Below, one piece after another: positions 6,991 to 8,829 of a stretch of DNA of 8,829 nucleotides. Numbering within the stretch: the stretch's first letter is position 1; each line of letters opens with the position of its first letter. The notes under the pieces are model-generated. The model worked only from the letters and a program-made list of their open reading frames with translations. It had not been told where the DNA came from and made no database searches. This stretch comes from Sulfurimonadaceae bacterium (GTDB lineage Bacteria; Campylobacterota; Campylobacteria; Campylobacterales; Sulfurimonadaceae): positions 1 to 8,829 of the forward strand of contig JAUWRZ010000059.1 in NCBI GenBank assembly GCA_030610325.1. The letters are read 5' to 3'. The position numbers were made by a program, and so were the translations under genes.

Positions 6991-7830
6991 TTAGAGGCTT
7001 AGTCGCATAAGCCTTTTTCTTGCTTTTGCAATATCACTCTCTATCGCCTCTTTTAATGCTTTTAACGAGTCAAACTGCTGGTTTTCCCGTATATGATCGA
7101 CAAAACTGACATCCGCACGTCTTTTACAGTCGACTTCACCGTCAAGTATATGCGTCTCTACGGCAAAAGAGCCATCTGTACTCACACGGTGACCGATAAA
7201 ACTGACTGAGGGATGATAGTGTTCATCACCATCAATACGCGTCAGTGAGGTGTATACCCCTTCTCTAGGTAGAAGGAAACCCTCGATCTGTAGGTTGATC
7301 GTCGCGACAAGTTCACGTTTGCCTATGCCCTGTCCTTTGATGATCGGTCCCCGAACTGTATAGTTGTGTCCCAGAAAGAGATTCGCCCCATGGATATCTC
7401 CCAGCTTGAGCTTTGCCCGGATCTTATGCGAATGGACAGAGTCATCATGCACAGTCACCTCTTCGATGACGACTACCTCATCCTCAAAAAGTGCTCTAAG
7501 CTCCTTGATGCCGGATCTTCGATCTTTCCCAAAATGGAAATCATAACCGACGACGATCCTTTTTAGAGCCGGGAACTGCGCTTTTATCTTGGCAATAAAC
7601 GCCGCTCCGTCAAGCTGTCGGATCCCTTCAAGATCATAGTAGTAAATAGGCAGCTGCGTAAAGTTCTCACGTTCACGTACCGGAGTCAGGTTGGCATACC
7701 CTGTCTCTATGACCAAGATGGCGCCATGCTCACCACAAGCATCAAAAAGATGCTGATGACCGATATGCATCCCGTCAAATCCGCCGATGGCGATAGAATC
7801 AATCTTTTCTAAAACAGTAACAGTACTCAA
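6991..7830 (-). CDS. ribF: Bifunctional riboflavin kinase / FAD synthetase
   Basis: Makes FMN from riboflavin and then FAD. The N-terminal FAD synthetase domain shows GGFDGMHIGH (16-25) with the HxGH nucleotidyltransferase motif, and GYDFHFGKDRRSG (95-107). The C-terminal riboflavin kinase domain shows KGQGIGKREL (165-174) followed by VATIN, where the family has PTxN, then the VETH motif (224-227) with the expected catalytic glutamate E225. I chose TTG at 7830 as start (279 residues). It has GAGG at 6 bases, keeps the overlap with tlyA to 32 bases, and begins just before the first domain strand. The in-frame ATG at 7872 would add 14 residues, overlap tlyA by 74 bases and has a poorer site. 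The neighbouring tlyA-ribF order also occurs in Campylobacter (from memory). The Ala in place of Pro in the kinase motif is unusual. Confidence 0.94.
   Translation of the reverse strand: MSTVTVLEKIDSIAIGGFDGMHIGHQHLFDACGEHGAILVIETGYANLTPVRERENFTQLPIYYYDLEGIRQLDGAAFIAKIKAQFPALKRIVVGYDFHFGKDRRSGIKELRALFEDEVVVIEEVTVHDDSVHSHKIRAKLKLGDIHGANLFLGHNYTVRGPIIKGQGIGKRELVATINLQIEGFLLPREGVYTSLTRIDGDEHYHPSVSFIGHRVSTDGSFAVETHILDGEVDCKRRADVSFVDHIRENQQFDSLKALKEAIESDIAKARKRLMRLSL
6993..7018 (+). terminator. Candidate intrinsic terminator facing antisense transcription at the ribF 3' end
   Basis: AGGCTTA (6995-7001), a 6-base loop and TAAGCCT (7008-7014) form a perfect 7-bp stem on the plus strand, followed immediately by a T-run (7014-7018). 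Outer G-T and A-T pairs could extend the stem. This is terminator-like only on the plus strand, where no gene lies. On the minus strand the same hairpin covers the ribF stop codon but has no T-run after it. It could stop antisense RNA started in the atpB promoter region, or simply protect the ribF 3' end. Confidence 0.3.
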
Positions 7831-8506
7831 TATTTCCCTCTTTCCCTGATAAAGCCGAAGCTTCTTTGGCATCTAGTTCCCACGCACGCACGCTACAGGC
7901 ATCTTCAAATATCTGCATCGCTTTTGCTATCGCTTTCTTATCTTTGACGACACCGTTCTTATCACGTTTCACCTCACGACCCACCTCGAACTGCGGCTTA
8001 AACAGCAGTATGATCCACCTTGATGCAAGACGGTCAATATCCTCAAGTATATGCAGCAGTGAGATGAACGAGACATCACTTACTACTACTTCAAAGGTCC
8101 GCTTCGGATCATAATGACGTATATCCATCTGTTCTATCGAAGTCACCCGCTCATCACTGCGAATACTCGGGTGCAGCTGATCTGTTCCCACATCGACCGC
8201 TGTGACATGTGCCGCACCCTCTTCAAGCAAGATCTGCGTAAAACCTCCGGTACTTGCACCGATATCTAATGTCTCACAGCCCTCGATCTTAAAATGCAGT
8301 ATCGGTAGAAAATCTTTCAGCTTTAGTGCCGCGCGGCTGACATACTGCTTACTCTCCTCGATGGAGATGACCTGCTCTTCGATCTCGAAAGAGGGTTTTG
8401 TGACTATGCGAGCATCTACCATGACCAGTGAGGCTTTGATCATCTCCTGCGCTTTATTGCGGCTGTAAAGAGCATGATGTTTGACAAGGTATTGATCTAG
8501 ACGCAC
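7799..8506 (-). CDS. tlyA: TlyA-type rRNA (cytidine-2'-O)-methyltransferase
   Basis: Methylates the 2'-OH of a cytidine in ribosomal RNA using S-adenosylmethionine. The family was once described as a haemolysin. An S4 RNA-binding domain occupies about 1-60 (MRLDQYLVKH start, SRNKAQEMI), followed by an FtsJ/RrmJ-like methyltransferase domain. LDIGASTGGFT (80-90) is the SAM-binding motif. The expected K-D-K-E catalytic set is visible as K62, D144 (in VVSDVSFIS), K170 (in FKPQFE) and E227 (in GNIEYCYCF). At 235 residues it lacks the terminal extensions of mycobacterial TlyA, so it is probably the type I form, which modifies only 23S rRNA (C1920 in E. coli numbering). It starts with GTG, sharing 1 base with the upstream TAG; GAGG lies about 10 bases before. 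It overlaps ribF at its 3' end. Confidence 0.95.
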   Translation of the reverse strand: MRLDQYLVKHHALYSRNKAQEMIKASLVMVDARIVTKPSFEIEEQVISIEESKQYVSRAALKLKDFLPILHFKIEGCETLDIGASTGGFTQILLEEGAAHVTAVDVGTDQLHPSIRSDERVTSIEQMDIRHYDPKRTFEVVVSDVSFISLLHILEDIDRLASRWIILLFKPQFEVGREVKRDKNGVVKDKKAIAKAMQIFEDACSVRAWELDAKEASALSGKEGNIEYCYCFRKD

Positions 8507-8829
8507 TAAAACTGCACCTCAAGTGCCCCATAGAAGAAGTCGATCACGGTACTGCTCTTTTGAGCATCATCAGAGATCGTAGATATCTTGTCATAAGAGA
8601 AGCGATCATAACCGATCTTGAACGTCAACCTCTTAGTCGGACGATAACCCAGACCTGCACCAAAAAGCAGCGCTGCCTCATTATAGTCACGATCGACGTC
8701 ACCCCCCTCTTTTCCCAGGACCTGCCCTGCCCCAAAACGGCCAAAGAGATCCAGCTGGTCATCGAGTACCGGGTAGTGTGCGACTGCCACTACACTTATG
8801 ATCGTCACCGAGTCCTGGATCTCTTTTCC
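8506..8829 (-). CDS. Probable outer-membrane beta-barrel (porin-like) protein, 5' end missing
   Basis: Only the last 107 codons are inside the window; the frame is open to the edge, so an internal GTG at 8808 is not the true start. The sequence alternates polar and hydrophobic residues in short strands typical of barrel staves: VTIISVVAVAHYPV, LDLFGRFGAGQV, EAALLFGAGLGYRP, LTFKIGYDRFSYD, TVIDFFYGALEVQF. Turns are charged and Asp-rich. It ends in phenylalanine, the usual C-terminal signal for insertion by the BAM complex. This resembles the OmpA-like or small porin barrel superfamily, but the exact family cannot be named from this fragment. Its TAG shares one base with the tlyA start, so it is probably co-transcribed with tlyA and ribF, although no shared function is evident. 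Confidence 0.65.
   Translation of the reverse strand, partial: GKEIQDSVTIISVVAVAHYPVLDDQLDLFGRFGAGQVLGKEGGDVDRDYNEAALLFGAGLGYRPTKRLTFKIGYDRFSYDKISTISDDAQKSSTVIDFFYGALEVQF

Noticed and set aside
8506..8808. Treating the beta-barrel fragment as a complete 100-codon gene starting at GTG 8808.
   Set aside because: The frame stays open upstream to the window edge, the GTG has no ribosome site, and the sequence starts in the middle of a barrel without a signal peptide.

Overview
The window reads as a stretch of chromosomal core genome from a Campylobacterota (Epsilonproteobacteria) bacterium. Three things support this. The F0 subunit a gene (atpB) stands apart from the other ATP synthase genes. 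tlyA and ribF are adjacent. The GpsA protein is of a short type with a very compact N-terminal half. From memory, Campylobacter jejuni has tlyA next to ribF, and has atpB, gatB and gpsA close together on one strand. Base composition looks moderate (mid-40s % GC by eye), which suits Sulfuricurvum- or Sulfurovum-like sulfur oxidisers better than Campylobacter itself, but genus cannot be fixed from this sequence.

All eleven genes lie on the minus strand, so transcription runs from high to low coordinates. Block 1 (8829 to 6991) holds the end of a probable outer-membrane beta-barrel protein, tlyA (rRNA 2'-O-methyltransferase) and ribF (FMN/FAD synthesis), joined by short overlaps. An 88-base gap (6903-6990) follows. 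It carries candidate promoters and is the only clear break in the series.

Block 2 (6902 to 1) starts with atpB. Next come two unrecognised membrane proteins: a small two-helix protein, and a lipoprotein with a coiled coil and a second membrane anchor. Then come a ThiE/TenI-fold protein that lacks the usual metal ligands, gatB (amidotransferase for Asn/Gln-tRNA), a six-helix potassium channel with an RCK domain, a separate RCK protein in an overlapping gene, and gpsA (glycerol-3-phosphate dehydrogenase, cut by the window edge). Gaps are 83 bases or less, and several are ATGA overlaps or 1-base gaps, so block 2 is probably one transcript with coupled translation.

The most interesting parts are (i) the two-gene channel unit, which resembles a voltage-gated channel with its second RCK domain split onto its own polypeptide; (ii) the two unknown membrane proteins directly behind atpB; and (iii) a perfect 10-bp hairpin that buries the ribosome binding site of the ThiE-like gene and includes the stop codon of the gene before it. 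I saw no mobile elements, RNA genes, CRISPR arrays or recent-transfer signatures. No stretch longer than about 90 bases lacks a gene.
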